Assembly: GCA_003566505.1 (NCBI GenBank)
Contig: PXDA01000005.1
Coordinates: forward strand, 1 to 10,626
Length of the DNA stretch: 10,626 bases
From: Mollicutes bacterium
GTDB taxonomy: Bacteria; Bacillota_I; Bacilli_A; RF39; UBA660
Direction: 5' to 3'
The position numbers were made by a program, and so were the translations under genes. Numbering within the stretch: position 1 is the stretch's first letter; every line of letters starts with the position of its first letter. The notes beneath the pieces were generated by a model, which worked only from the letters and a program-made list of their open reading frames with translations, did no database searches and had not been told where the DNA came from. Shown here one piece after another: positions 1 to 5,878 of the stretch.

Positions 1-206
1 AAACTATAAAACATATTAAAGATATTATGAAAAAATGGCGCAATGTTGATATCAAAGTTTTATATGGCGGCAGTGTTGATTTGAATAATATTAACAACTT
101 AGTAACTATTGCTGAAATTGATGGTTTTTTGGTTGGCTCAGCATCTCTGCGCGCTGATGAATTGTTACAAATTGCTCAAATTACGGCTGGTGATAAAGAT
201 GATTAA
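1..206 (+). CDS. tpiA: triosephosphate isomerase, C-terminal fragment (5' end outside window)
   Basis: The reading frame enters at base 3 and stops with TAA at 204-206, giving the last 67 residues of a TIM-barrel enzyme. Triosephosphate isomerase interconverts dihydroxyacetone phosphate and glyceraldehyde 3-phosphate in cytoplasmic glycolysis. The visible part carries the two signature phosphate-binding segments of the family: YGGSV, then DGFLVGSASL in the last barrel strand and helix. The usual VGGASL reads VGSASL here. That is a tolerable change because phosphate is held there mainly by backbone amides. The catalytic Lys, His and Glu lie upstream, outside the window. The stop overlaps the start of the next gene by 8 bases, so the two are probably co-transcribed. 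Confidence 0.93.
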   Translation, partial: TIKHIKDIMKKWRNVDIKVLYGGSVDLNNINNLVTIAEIDGFLVGSASLRADELLQIAQITAGDKDD

Positions 207-615
207 AAAATTTGTTATTTTAGGTGCGTTATTGTTTCTAATTGCTTGTAATAACAAAGAAATTTTGACTTGTGAAAAAGATTTAGCTTTAGACGCTTTT
301 CCTAGCGCTGAAGGAAAACTTATTACTACGGTTACTTTTACCGACGAGCAAGTTACTGAATATGTTAATAAGTATGTTTTACAATTAGATGAAGATGAAG
401 TTAAAGATGTTTATCAATCGGTTAAAAATTATTATACTAAGACAGAAAATAAAATTATGGGTGCTGAACAAGAGTTTGCGTATGGCTCGGATTATGTTGT
501 TTATAAAGTAATTTATGACATGGCAAATTATGATGATAGCATTTTAGAATTTTTTGGTAATAAAGATGATGTGCGTTTCAATTTAGAGCAAAAAGATAAT
601 TATCGTTGTCGATAA
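199..615 (+). CDS. small predicted lipoprotein of unknown function
   Basis: The gene encodes 138 residues. The N-terminus MIKKFVILGALLFLIAC is a short, charged then hydrophobic signal ending in a lipobox (LIAC, residues 14-17). Cys17 should therefore be lipidated and the protein tethered to the outer face of the membrane. The mature part is acidic, with about 120 residues of mixed helix/strand character and no motif I can name. It loosely resembles small Bacillota lipoproteins of the DUF1307/YehR type, but that is only an impression. I chose ATG 199 over the upstream in-frame ATG at 109, which lies inside tpiA and lacks a signal peptide. GGTGAT at 189-194 can serve as a Shine-Dalgarno site. 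The 8-base overlap with tpiA suggests translational coupling. Confidence 0.8.
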   Translation: MIKKFVILGALLFLIACNNKEILTCEKDLALDAFPSAEGKLITTVTFTDEQVTEYVNKYVLQLDEDEVKDVYQSVKNYYTKTENKIMGAEQEFAYGSDYVVYKVIYDMANYDDSILEFFGNKDDVRFNLEQKDNYRCR

Positions 616-625
616 TATTTATCGC

Positions 626-653
626 TTGAAATAATAAAAAAACATAGTATAAT
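626..653 (+). promoter_or_regulatory. sigma-A-type promoter for the 683-1534 gene
   Basis: The -35 is TTGAAA (626-631) and the -10 is a perfect TATAAT (648-653), with a 16-bp spacer. The -10 lies about 30 bases before the ATG at 683, in the gap after the lipoprotein gene. Confidence 0.75.
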
Positions 654-682
654 GTAAGTAATAAAGAATAGTGGAGGGAAAA

Positions 683-1534
683 ATGGAAAAAAAGAAAAAG
701 AAGCAACAAACAACGAAAAAAAATTGTGATTTTGCTATGTGGCAAATAATCTTAGCGGTGTTTGTTTTTTTAATTTTGTTACTAGGAACATTAATTATTG
801 GCGAACGTTTAATTCATCAAAATGAGTTATCAGATTTAAAAGCAAAAGCCGAAGATTTATCAAAGGAGGTTATTTCTTATTGTCGAAAAGAAAAACATCC
901 CACAACTTCTTTTGCTATAAAAAAATATGATTTTGATTATGATGGTTTAGAAATAAGAAGTACTTTACCAGAAGGTGGTCAAATAAGACTTAATTCTAGT
1001 TGTGATATTGCAATGGCTATTTATGTTGATCGTAATTGTGCCATTAAAAACTTTGATGATAATGATTTTCGTGTGTTTCGAGTTGATCGCATGATTGATT
1101 GTTCCTTAGATGAAGAAACGATAACATTGTGTGATTATGATTGTGATATTTTTGGTGATATTTTACCAAAATTTTTGGCAAAGATTTTTCCAGAAGGTGT
1201 TAAACAAGCACAACACCTGCCTACTCTAGATAGTGATTCGGAAGTTAAAGCGCGTTTTGAGAGTAGTGATGATTTTGATATTTTACTTGATTATAATGTT
1301 CGTAATTTAGAAGGTTTTTATGTCGAATATGATGAACAAACGGCATTATTATTACAAGGTCCTTTTGATTTTTTTCCAGGACAGTTAGTAAATAAAATTG
1401 CTAAGGATCGAGAAGTTTTAATGATTCTTTTTGAAGAAACAACTGAGGTAATTCGCGGTGATGAATATATTTGGGTTTTCCTCCTAGAAAATAATCAAAT
1501 TAAATGTTATCGGGAAAGATTAAGTAGTGAATAA
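683..1534 (+). CDS. single-pass membrane protein with Cys-rich extracytoplasmic domain, unknown function
   Basis: The gene encodes 283 residues. I start it at ATG 683 because GGAGGG at 673-678 sits 4-5 bases upstream; the in-frame GTG at 671 overlaps that site. A very basic N-terminus (residues 1-13, mostly Lys) precedes one membrane helix at about 19-40, which predicts N-in/C-out topology. A short, probably coiled region (48-68) follows, then a large acidic outer domain. The protein has eight cysteines (15, 67, 107, 119, 140, 150, 154, 275), seven of them outside, which suggests disulfides. There is no G/FTLIE prepilin motif, so it is not a pilin. Its place directly before the pilin-adhesin gene makes a pilus-related accessory role possible, but each gene has its own promoter. 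I do not recognise the family. Confidence 0.8.
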   Translation: MEKKKKKQQTTKKNCDFAMWQIILAVFVFLILLLGTLIIGERLIHQNELSDLKAKAEDLSKEVISYCRKEKHPTTSFAIKKYDFDYDGLEIRSTLPEGGQIRLNSSCDIAMAIYVDRNCAIKNFDDNDFRVFRVDRMIDCSLDEETITLCDYDCDIFGDILPKFLAKIFPEGVKQAQHLPTLDSDSEVKARFESSDDFDILLDYNVRNLEGFYVEYDEQTALLLQGPFDFFPGQLVNKIAKDREVLMILFEETTEVIRGDEYIWVFLLENNQIKCYRERLSSE

Positions 1535-1547
1535 AAAGTGTCAAGTA
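1533..1547 (+). promoter_or_regulatory. conserved pilin upstream box, copy 1
   Basis: AAAAAGTGTCAAGTA begins at the stop codon of the preceding gene. The same 15 bases occur upstream of the pilin at 8016-8456, and a 13/15 match occurs upstream of the pilin at 9910-10347. Its first base is exactly 60 bp before the first base of the -10. The role is unknown; an activator site is the simplest reading. Confidence 0.5.
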
Positions 1548-1550
1548 AGA

Positions 1551-1581
1551 AAGAAGTTTTTGCGAAAAGACTTTTTTTTTT
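1551..1581 (+). terminator. possible weak intrinsic terminator
   Basis: AAGAAGTTTTT (1551-1561) can pair with AAAAGACTTTTTT around a GCG loop, with one bulged G at 1569, followed by a T run to 1581. The stem has only one G-C pair. It could end transcripts of the 683-1534 gene, but A/T-rich chance pairing is a real alternative. Confidence 0.35.
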
Positions 1582-1589
1582 GGATATTG

Positions 1590-1598
1590 TGTTATAAT
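1590..1598 (+). promoter_or_regulatory. extended -10 promoter of the pilin-adhesin gene
   Basis: TGTTATAAT combines the TGn extension with a perfect TATAAT (1593-1598). No good -35 lies 16-18 bp upstream, where the sequence is a T run. The extended -10 and the upstream box may compensate. AGGAGG at 1611-1616 then leads into ATG 1624. Confidence 0.65.
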
Positions 1599-1623
1599 GT
1601 AGAAGAGAATAGGAGGAAAAATA

Positions 1624-4287
1624 ATGCAAAAAAGATTTTTTGTAAGAAAGAAAGGTTTTACGCTAATAGAATTATTAGCGGTGATTGTTATTTTAGCAAT
1701 CATATTGTTAATCGTAATGCCCATCGTACTAAACGTTATTAATGATGCGCGAAGAGGTGCGTTTGAGGCAACTGCAAGGGGGTTAAACAAGACGGCTGAA
1801 AATCAGTATATGGAAAACCGGTTACGTGGTAATCCATTAGAAGTGGATTATGTTTTTGCTGATTGGGAGCAAACAGAAGGCGATCCTTTAAAATTTAGTG
1901 GCCGTGGTCCTAAAGATGGTATTGTTCGTGTTTATGACAATGGCGATACGGAGATGGCTATTAATGATGATAATTGGTGTGTCACTAAGGATCGTGATGA
2001 AACGGATATTAATCCAGCCGTTCCATACGATGGTGATTGTTTGTTGCCGAGTGAAGATGTTGCCAACGGTGGCAATGGTGGTGGCAACGGAGGCAATGGT
2101 ATTGGCAACGGAGGCAATGGTGATGATTCTGGAAAGATTGATGAAGATGAAGGTTATGAAGTTGATGAATATGATGAAGACGAGGAAGATTGTCTTATTA
2201 ATGGTGAATGTGAAGGAGTTGATTTGCCAGATTACTATGTTGGTACCGAAGGAACTTGGATTCCGGTTGCTAACGAGGTTGAGTTAGATAACGTTCGCTA
2301 TGAGGAAAATAATACATTTGGGGCTGGCACACCATGGCAAGGAACATATTTAGGTGGTCTCGATAAAAATTATATTCAAGTTATGAATATTGATTTAGAT
2401 ACTATTGCAAATTGGACACCAATTAATCATTTTCAAGGAAGATATGATGGTGCCGGATTTAGTATTAGTAATTTAACAGTTTCAGCAGATGGTAGTATGG
2501 GATTGTTTAGTTGGGCTCAGCAAGTTGAATTTCGCAATATTATTATTATCGATGCAACGCTTACTAGAACAGGTGATGCCGCTTTTAGTGTAACTGCTGG
2601 TGCATTAGTAGCAGATTTAGAAGAAAGCACTGTCGAAAATTGTGTGGCCATAAATACAGTTATTGAAGATCCTTTTAGTGATTGGGCATATCATGGTGGT
2701 TTGATAGGTTTTATGTATGCTTATAGTTCCCCACAAAAAATTAATAATTCCCATGCCATTAATCCACAAATAACAGGAACAAATGAGGAAGCAGGGATGA
2801 GTCTTGTATTTGGCGGCTTAATAGGCCAGTTAGATGGTGATGATAATGTTACTGAAGTTATAAATTCATCAGCGCGTAATGTTAACCTAGTAAAAGCAAA
2901 TGGAGGACCGACAGGCGGACTTATTGCCATCAGTTTTGCTGATAAGATAACAGTAACTGGTTCATATGCAACAGGAACAATTAATTCTGGTGGCTATGGT
3001 AACGGTGGTTTGATAGGTAGTTTAAATCCAGCATACTTCGATCTTGAATCTATGATAGTATCCAATAGTTATGCTCAGGTTGAAGTTACCGGCGGTGATT
3101 CATATATTGCTAGTTTTATTGGTTTTTTAGAAATGTGGCCTGAATGGGGCGGTCATATTGCGTTAATACAAAACAATTATGCAGCTGGTCCGGTAATTGA
3201 AGATTTTAATCCAAATGATTATCAAAGTTGGTGGCATGATTATACAAAGGGTTTTATTGGTGAATATAGTGGTGACGGCAGTCCAGTTGAAAATTCTTAT
3301 TTTGATATTCAAGTTACCGGCTATGATGGTGCTGGTGATAATCCAGACCATTACGGTATCCCAAGATCAACTAGTGATATGACATATCCACATAATGATA
3401 GTAATACATATGTAGGCTGGGATTTTGCGGAGGTATGGGCGATTGATCCATGTGTCAATAAAGGTTATCCATATTTGCAGTGGCAGACATTTAGTACTGC
3501 TCATTTAGATCTTTGTATTTTAGGAAGTAACTCACCAGTAACTGAAGGAGAGACTTTAACAGTCCAAACTCATGTTTATAATCATACTGGTAGTAGTGTT
3601 GATAAATCAGTTAGTTTAACAATTGAAGGTAGTGAAAAAGATAGTACTGTGGTTAATATACCAGCCAATTCAAGCGTAACGGTTGATTTAAATTGGGAAA
3701 CTGAAGTAGGAGATGCTGGAGAAAAAGAAGCCGTAGTTAATGCTAATGGCAGTGAGGCTATGATAATGGTTGAAATCTTACCAGTGACACCAGAATATGA
3801 TTGTCCAGCTTTGGCTAAAAATATTGGTGATGCACACGATGGTGGTTTAATTGCTTATTGTGATGGCACTAGTGGTTTGCTTGCGACAACTGCGGAAAAT
3901 AGTGCTTCGGAAGTATGGGGCATCTTTGCTGAACCAAATTTGGATACAACTTCTAAAGCCTATGGTAGTGGTTATGATAATACACAAATAATTGTTAACG
4001 AATGGCCGGGAACAGCAACGGCAGCCGATGTTTGTTGGGATTTAAGTAGTGGCGGTCACAGTGATTGGTTTTTACCAAGTAAAGATGAGTTAGTACATTT
4101 TTATAATAATCATGAAGCAATCGGTGGCTTTGAAACAACGGAAAATCCATTCTACTGGAGTTCTAGTGAATATGATGAAGATCCTGAATATTCAAGTGGT
4201 TGGTTACAAAGCTTTAGTTCTGGTTCACAGTATTATGCCAACAAGGGCCATGAATATCGCGTTCGTTGTGCCCGGTACTTTGAATAA
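1624..4287 (+). CDS. type IV pilin-like protein fused to a large adhesin-like region
   Basis: The gene encodes 887 residues. A class III signal lies at the N-terminus: an 11-residue basic leader ends at Gly11 before FTLIELLAV, with Glu at +5 after the cut site, and a hydrophobic helix runs to about residue 36. Residues 12-140 match the two short pilins of this window along their whole length, including a Cys pair (119 and 139) with the same 20-residue offset. A Gly/Asn linker (149-168) and a very acidic stretch (172-190) follow. Residues 205-620 are rich in GGLIG and NSYA motifs, as in GLUG-type repeat regions of bacterial surface proteins. Residues 635-715 look like a CARDB-type beta-sandwich. 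Residues 725-887 resemble DUF1566/Lcl C-terminal domains (DWFLPSKDEL, YWSSSE, FSSGSQ, VRCAR). The design suggests a pilus-tip adhesin. SD AGGAGG is at 1611-1616. No terminator is visible before the infC promoter. Confidence 0.85.
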   Translation: MQKRFFVRKKGFTLIELLAVIVILAIILLIVMPIVLNVINDARRGAFEATARGLNKTAENQYMENRLRGNPLEVDYVFADWEQTEGDPLKFSGRGPKDGIVRVYDNGDTEMAINDDNWCVTKDRDETDINPAVPYDGDCLLPSEDVANGGNGGGNGGNGIGNGGNGDDSGKIDEDEGYEVDEYDEDEEDCLINGECEGVDLPDYYVGTEGTWIPVANEVELDNVRYEENNTFGAGTPWQGTYLGGLDKNYIQVMNIDLDTIANWTPINHFQGRYDGAGFSISNLTVSADGSMGLFSWAQQVEFRNIIIIDATLTRTGDAAFSVTAGALVADLEESTVENCVAINTVIEDPFSDWAYHGGLIGFMYAYSSPQKINNSHAINPQITGTNEEAGMSLVFGGLIGQLDGDDNVTEVINSSARNVNLVKANGGPTGGLIAISFADKITVTGSYATGTINSGGYGNGGLIGSLNPAYFDLESMIVSNSYAQVEVTGGDSYIASFIGFLEMWPEWGGHIALIQNNYAAGPVIEDFNPNDYQSWWHDYTKGFIGEYSGDGSPVENSYFDIQVTGYDGAGDNPDHYGIPRSTSDMTYPHNDSNTYVGWDFAEVWAIDPCVNKGYPYLQWQTFSTAHLDLCILGSNSPVTEGETLTVQTHVYNHTGSSVDKSVSLTIEGSEKDSTVVNIPANSSVTVDLNWETEVGDAGEKEAVVNANGSEAMIMVEILPVTPEYDCPALAKNIGDAHDGGLIAYCDGTSGLLATTAENSASEVWGIFAEPNLDTTSKAYGSGYDNTQIIVNEWPGTATAADVCWDLSSGGHSDWFLPSKDELVHFYNNHEAIGGFETTENPFYWSSSEYDEDPEYSSGWLQSFSSGSQYYANKGHEYRVRCARYFE
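2083..2121 (+). repeat. in-frame Gly/Asn linker repeat
   Basis: GGCAACGGAGGCAATGGT occurs at 2083-2100 and again at 2104-2121, a 21-base period encoding GNGGNG units. A degenerate copy precedes it at about 2068-2082. It forms the flexible linker between the pilin domain and the adhesin-like part. Confidence 0.8.
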
Positions 4288-4301
4288 AATAATAAAAAAA
4301 C

Positions 4302-4330
4302 TTGACTTTTATTAAATAAATCGATATACT
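4302..4330 (+). promoter_or_regulatory. infC operon promoter
   Basis: TTGACT (4302-4307), a 17-bp spacer and TATACT (4325-4330) make a strong sigma-A promoter directly upstream of the attenuator leader. Confidence 0.8.
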
Positions 4331-4353
4331 TTAAAAGTAAAAAAAAAGAAAGC

Positions 4354-4443
4354 AGAAGTATCCACTTCTCACCTGATTGCAAAAAGCTTTGGGTTAAAAC
4401 AATAAAAGTTTTTAAGTGGATGCTCTGTCATTCACTTTTTTTT
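4354..4443 (+). promoter_or_regulatory. L20-type autoregulatory attenuator leader
   Basis: The leader can form alternative structures. AGAAGT (4354-4359) pairs with ACTTCT (4364-4369) in a local hairpin. Alternatively AGTATCCACTT (4357-4367) pairs over a long range with AAGTGGATGCT (4414-4424) in 11 consecutive pairs, one a G-U. The long-range pairing uses the left arm of the terminator at 4415-4436, so it would act as an antiterminator, with the local hairpin as its competitor. This matches the known Bacillus infC-rpmI-rplT logic, in which excess ribosomal protein L20 binds the leader and causes premature termination. The pairings are seen in the sequence; L20 binding is inferred from the family. 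Confidence 0.8.
4415..4443 (+). terminator. leader attenuator terminator
   Basis: AGTGGATG (4415-4422) pairs with CATTCACT (4429-4436), one pair being G-U, around a six-base loop. Eight T follow (4436-4443). It lies just before the infC ribosome binding site and would also catch read-through from the pilin-adhesin gene. Confidence 0.8.
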
Positions 4444-4458
4444 GTGGAGGTGTAAGAA

Positions 4459-4986
4459 ATTAAAAAAGGTAAAAAAATGAGTGTGAACGAGGAAATAAGG
4501 GCTGCTGAGGTAATGGTTATCGGACCCCAAGGAGAGAAATTGGGCATAAAAAAAATTGCGGATGCCTTAACATTGGCAAATTATGCTGGCTTTGACCTGG
4601 TAATGATTAATCCGAATCAATCGCCACCAATTTGTAAGATAATGGACTATAACAAGTTCGTTTATGAACAAGCCAAAAAAGAAAAAGAAAATCGCAAAAA
4701 ACAGCGCGAAGCTAATTTAGAAATGAAAGAATATCGTTTGTCAGTTTCCATTGAAGATAATGATTTACAAACGAAAGTAAAAAATGCCCACAAATATTTA
4801 GAAAAAGGGCATCGGGTTAAGGGAACGGTTCGTTTTAAGGGGCGTGAATTAGCACACCCACAATTAGGTGAAGAAGTTTTACATAAGTTTGCACAAGCCT
4901 TAGCGGAAGTTGCGGAAATTGAAACACCACCGACGCGTGATCGTCGTTTCATGACCATAATTTTAGCACCAAAGAAAGAAAAATAG
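4459..4986 (+). CDS. infC: translation initiation factor IF-3 (probable AUU start)
   Basis: IF-3 binds the 30S subunit, keeps it free of 50S and proofreads start codon and initiator tRNA. The protein has an N-terminal domain (SVNEEIRA, then PICKIMDYNKFVYE), a Lys/Glu-rich linker helix (about residues 72-90) and a C-terminal domain ending in PPTRDRRFMTIILAPK, all typical. I place the start at ATT 4459: GGAGG at 4446-4450 lies 8 bases before it, and it adds the usual short Lys-rich N-terminus, giving 175 residues. The first in-frame ATG (4477) has only a weak AAAGGT in front of it. An AUU start is a known infC feature that lets IF-3 repress its own translation. The gene is first in the infC-rpmI-rplT operon. 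Confidence 0.92.
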   Translation: MKKGKKMSVNEEIRAAEVMVIGPQGEKLGIKKIADALTLANYAGFDLVMINPNQSPPICKIMDYNKFVYEQAKKEKENRKKQREANLEMKEYRLSVSIEDNDLQTKVKNAHKYLEKGHRVKGTVRFKGRELAHPQLGEEVLHKFAQALAEVAEIETPPTRDRRFMTIILAPKKEK

Positions 4987-4996
4987 GAGGGATTTT

Positions 4997-5188
4997 ATGG
5001 GAAAATTAAAAACACATAAAGGAATAGCTAAAGTAACAAAATTAAGACCAGGGAAAACAATTAAAATAAATCGTGCGGGCGGTAATCATAATACCGGCAA
5101 AAAATCAACCGCTTTTAATCGTCGTGTTCGGGGCTCATATTTAATGAGCAAGGCCGATTTTAATCGTTTGAAAAAAGTAGTAAAGTAG
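4997..5188 (+). CDS. rpmI: 50S ribosomal protein L35
   Basis: The product is a 63-residue, strongly basic protein of normal L35 length, beginning MGKLKTHKGIAK and containing KKSTAFNRR and MSKADFNRLKKV, the usual family landmarks. It is a structural protein of the large subunit. AGGAGG at 4985-4990 overlaps the infC stop codon. The gene lies 10 bases after infC and 10 bases before rplT, so it is in the same operon and under the same leader control. Confidence 0.95.
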   Translation: MGKLKTHKGIAKVTKLRPGKTIKINRAGGNHNTGKKSTAFNRRVRGSYLMSKADFNRLKKVVK

Positions 5189-5198
5189 GAGGATAAAT

Positions 5199-5777
5199 AT
5201 GACAAGAGTAAAAAAAGGAAGTATTCATCGCAAAAGACGAAAAAAAGTATTAAATCAAGCAAAAGGTTATTTTGGAAGTAAGCATCGTTTATATAAAACT
5301 GCGAAAGAGCAGGTAATGCATTCGTTAAGTTATGCATATCGTGATCGCCGTAATAAAAAACGTGATTTTCGTAAATTATGGATTACAAGAATAAACGCAG
5401 CTTGCCGTGAACATGATATTAGTTATTCAAAATTTATTAATGGTCTTAGTAAAGCTGATATTAAAATTAATCGTAAAATGTTAGCGGAAATGGCACTGGA
5501 AGATAGTGAAGGATTTGCTAATCTAGTCGCGCTAGCTAAAGATGCATTAAATGGTGAATTAAAAGAGCCAGAAGTAGTGAAGGAACCAGTTAAAGAAAAA
5601 GCAACTACTAAAACTAGTAAAAAAGCAGCGCCGAAAAAAGCAGCAAAAAAACCAACTGCGACAAAAGAGGATTTAACAAAATTAACCGTAGCAGATTTGA
5701 AAGAAAAAGCGAAAGAAAATAAAATCAAGGGCTATTCCACAATGAAAAAAGATGAACTTATCAAAGCATTAAAATAA
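5199..5777 (+). CDS. rplT: 50S ribosomal protein L20 with C-terminal Rho_N-like extension
   Basis: Residues 1 to about 118 are ordinary L20, from TRVKKGSIHRKRRKKVL through FINGLSKADIKINRKMLAEMA. This 23S rRNA-binding protein is essential early in 50S assembly and is the usual repressor of its own operon. The protein continues to 192 residues, whereas the family normally stops near 118. The extra part is a Lys/Ala/Pro-rich linker (about 119-153) and then a compact segment at 155-192 with LTVADLKEKAKENKIKGYS and ELIKALK. That pattern is the helix-extended-helix of Rho_N/SAP-like nucleic-acid-binding domains. The frame is intact, with SD AGGAGG at 5187-5192 overlapping the rpmI stop. A terminator follows at once. 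Confidence 0.93.
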   Translation: MTRVKKGSIHRKRRKKVLNQAKGYFGSKHRLYKTAKEQVMHSLSYAYRDRRNKKRDFRKLWITRINAACREHDISYSKFINGLSKADIKINRKMLAEMALEDSEGFANLVALAKDALNGELKEPEVVKEPVKEKATTKTSKKAAPKKAAKKPTATKEDLTKLTVADLKEKAKENKIKGYSTMKKDELIKALK

Positions 5778-5802
5778 CTATTAAATAATGGTTATTTTTT
5801 TT
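5773..5802 (+). terminator. intrinsic terminator of the infC-rpmI-rplT operon
   Basis: AATAACTATT (5773-5782) and AATGGTTATT (5787-5796) form a 10-bp stem (one G-U pair) with loop AAAT and a T tract to 5802. The rplT stop codon lies inside the stem. Confidence 0.85.
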
Positions 5803-5811
5803 GTGCGTTTT

Positions 5812-5838
5812 TTAGCAAACAGTGTTGTCGAGTGCTAA
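5812..5838 (+). promoter_or_regulatory. CIRCE operator (HrcA site)
   Basis: TTAGCAAAC (5812-5820), a 9-base spacer, and GAGTGCTAA (5830-5838). The right arm is a perfect match to the CIRCE consensus, the left arm matches 7 of 9, and the spacing is canonical. The site covers the -35 region of the clpB promoter, so HrcA should block initiation there until heat stress. Confidence 0.88.
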
Positions 5839-5853
5839 AAAGTGTGTTATAAT
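5825..5853 (+). promoter_or_regulatory. clpB promoter overlapping CIRCE
   Basis: TTGTCG (5825-5830), a 17-bp spacer and TATAAT (5848-5853), with a TGT extension before the -10 (5845-5847). The weak -35 lies within the CIRCE element. Confidence 0.75.
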
Positions 5854-5878
5854 GATTTTGCGGAAAGGAGGAAAGAGT

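Noticed and set aside
610..624. CGATAA-TAT-TTATCG inverted repeat just after the lipoprotein gene
   Set aside because: The stem is only 6 bp with a 3-base loop and no T tract, so it is not a credible terminator. An operator role for the adjacent promoter has no second copy to support it.
1537..1547. Possible divergent promoter using TTGACA on the reverse strand of the pilin box
   Set aside because: I checked 16-18 bp further along on the reverse strand at copies 1 and 2, and for copy 3 around its TTTACA. None has a TATAAT-like -10.
2068..2121. CRISPR-like or regulatory repeat array
   Set aside because: The units are in frame and encode a Gly/Asn linker. There are no spacers.
1898..2287. 129-residue open frame inside the pilin-adhesin gene
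   Set aside because: It is a frame shadow of a well-supported gene, with Met-rich low-complexity composition and no ribosome binding site.
5423..5728. 101-residue minus-strand frame opposite rplT
   Set aside because: It is the antisense image of the Lys/Ala-rich L20 tail. No SD or promoter is present.
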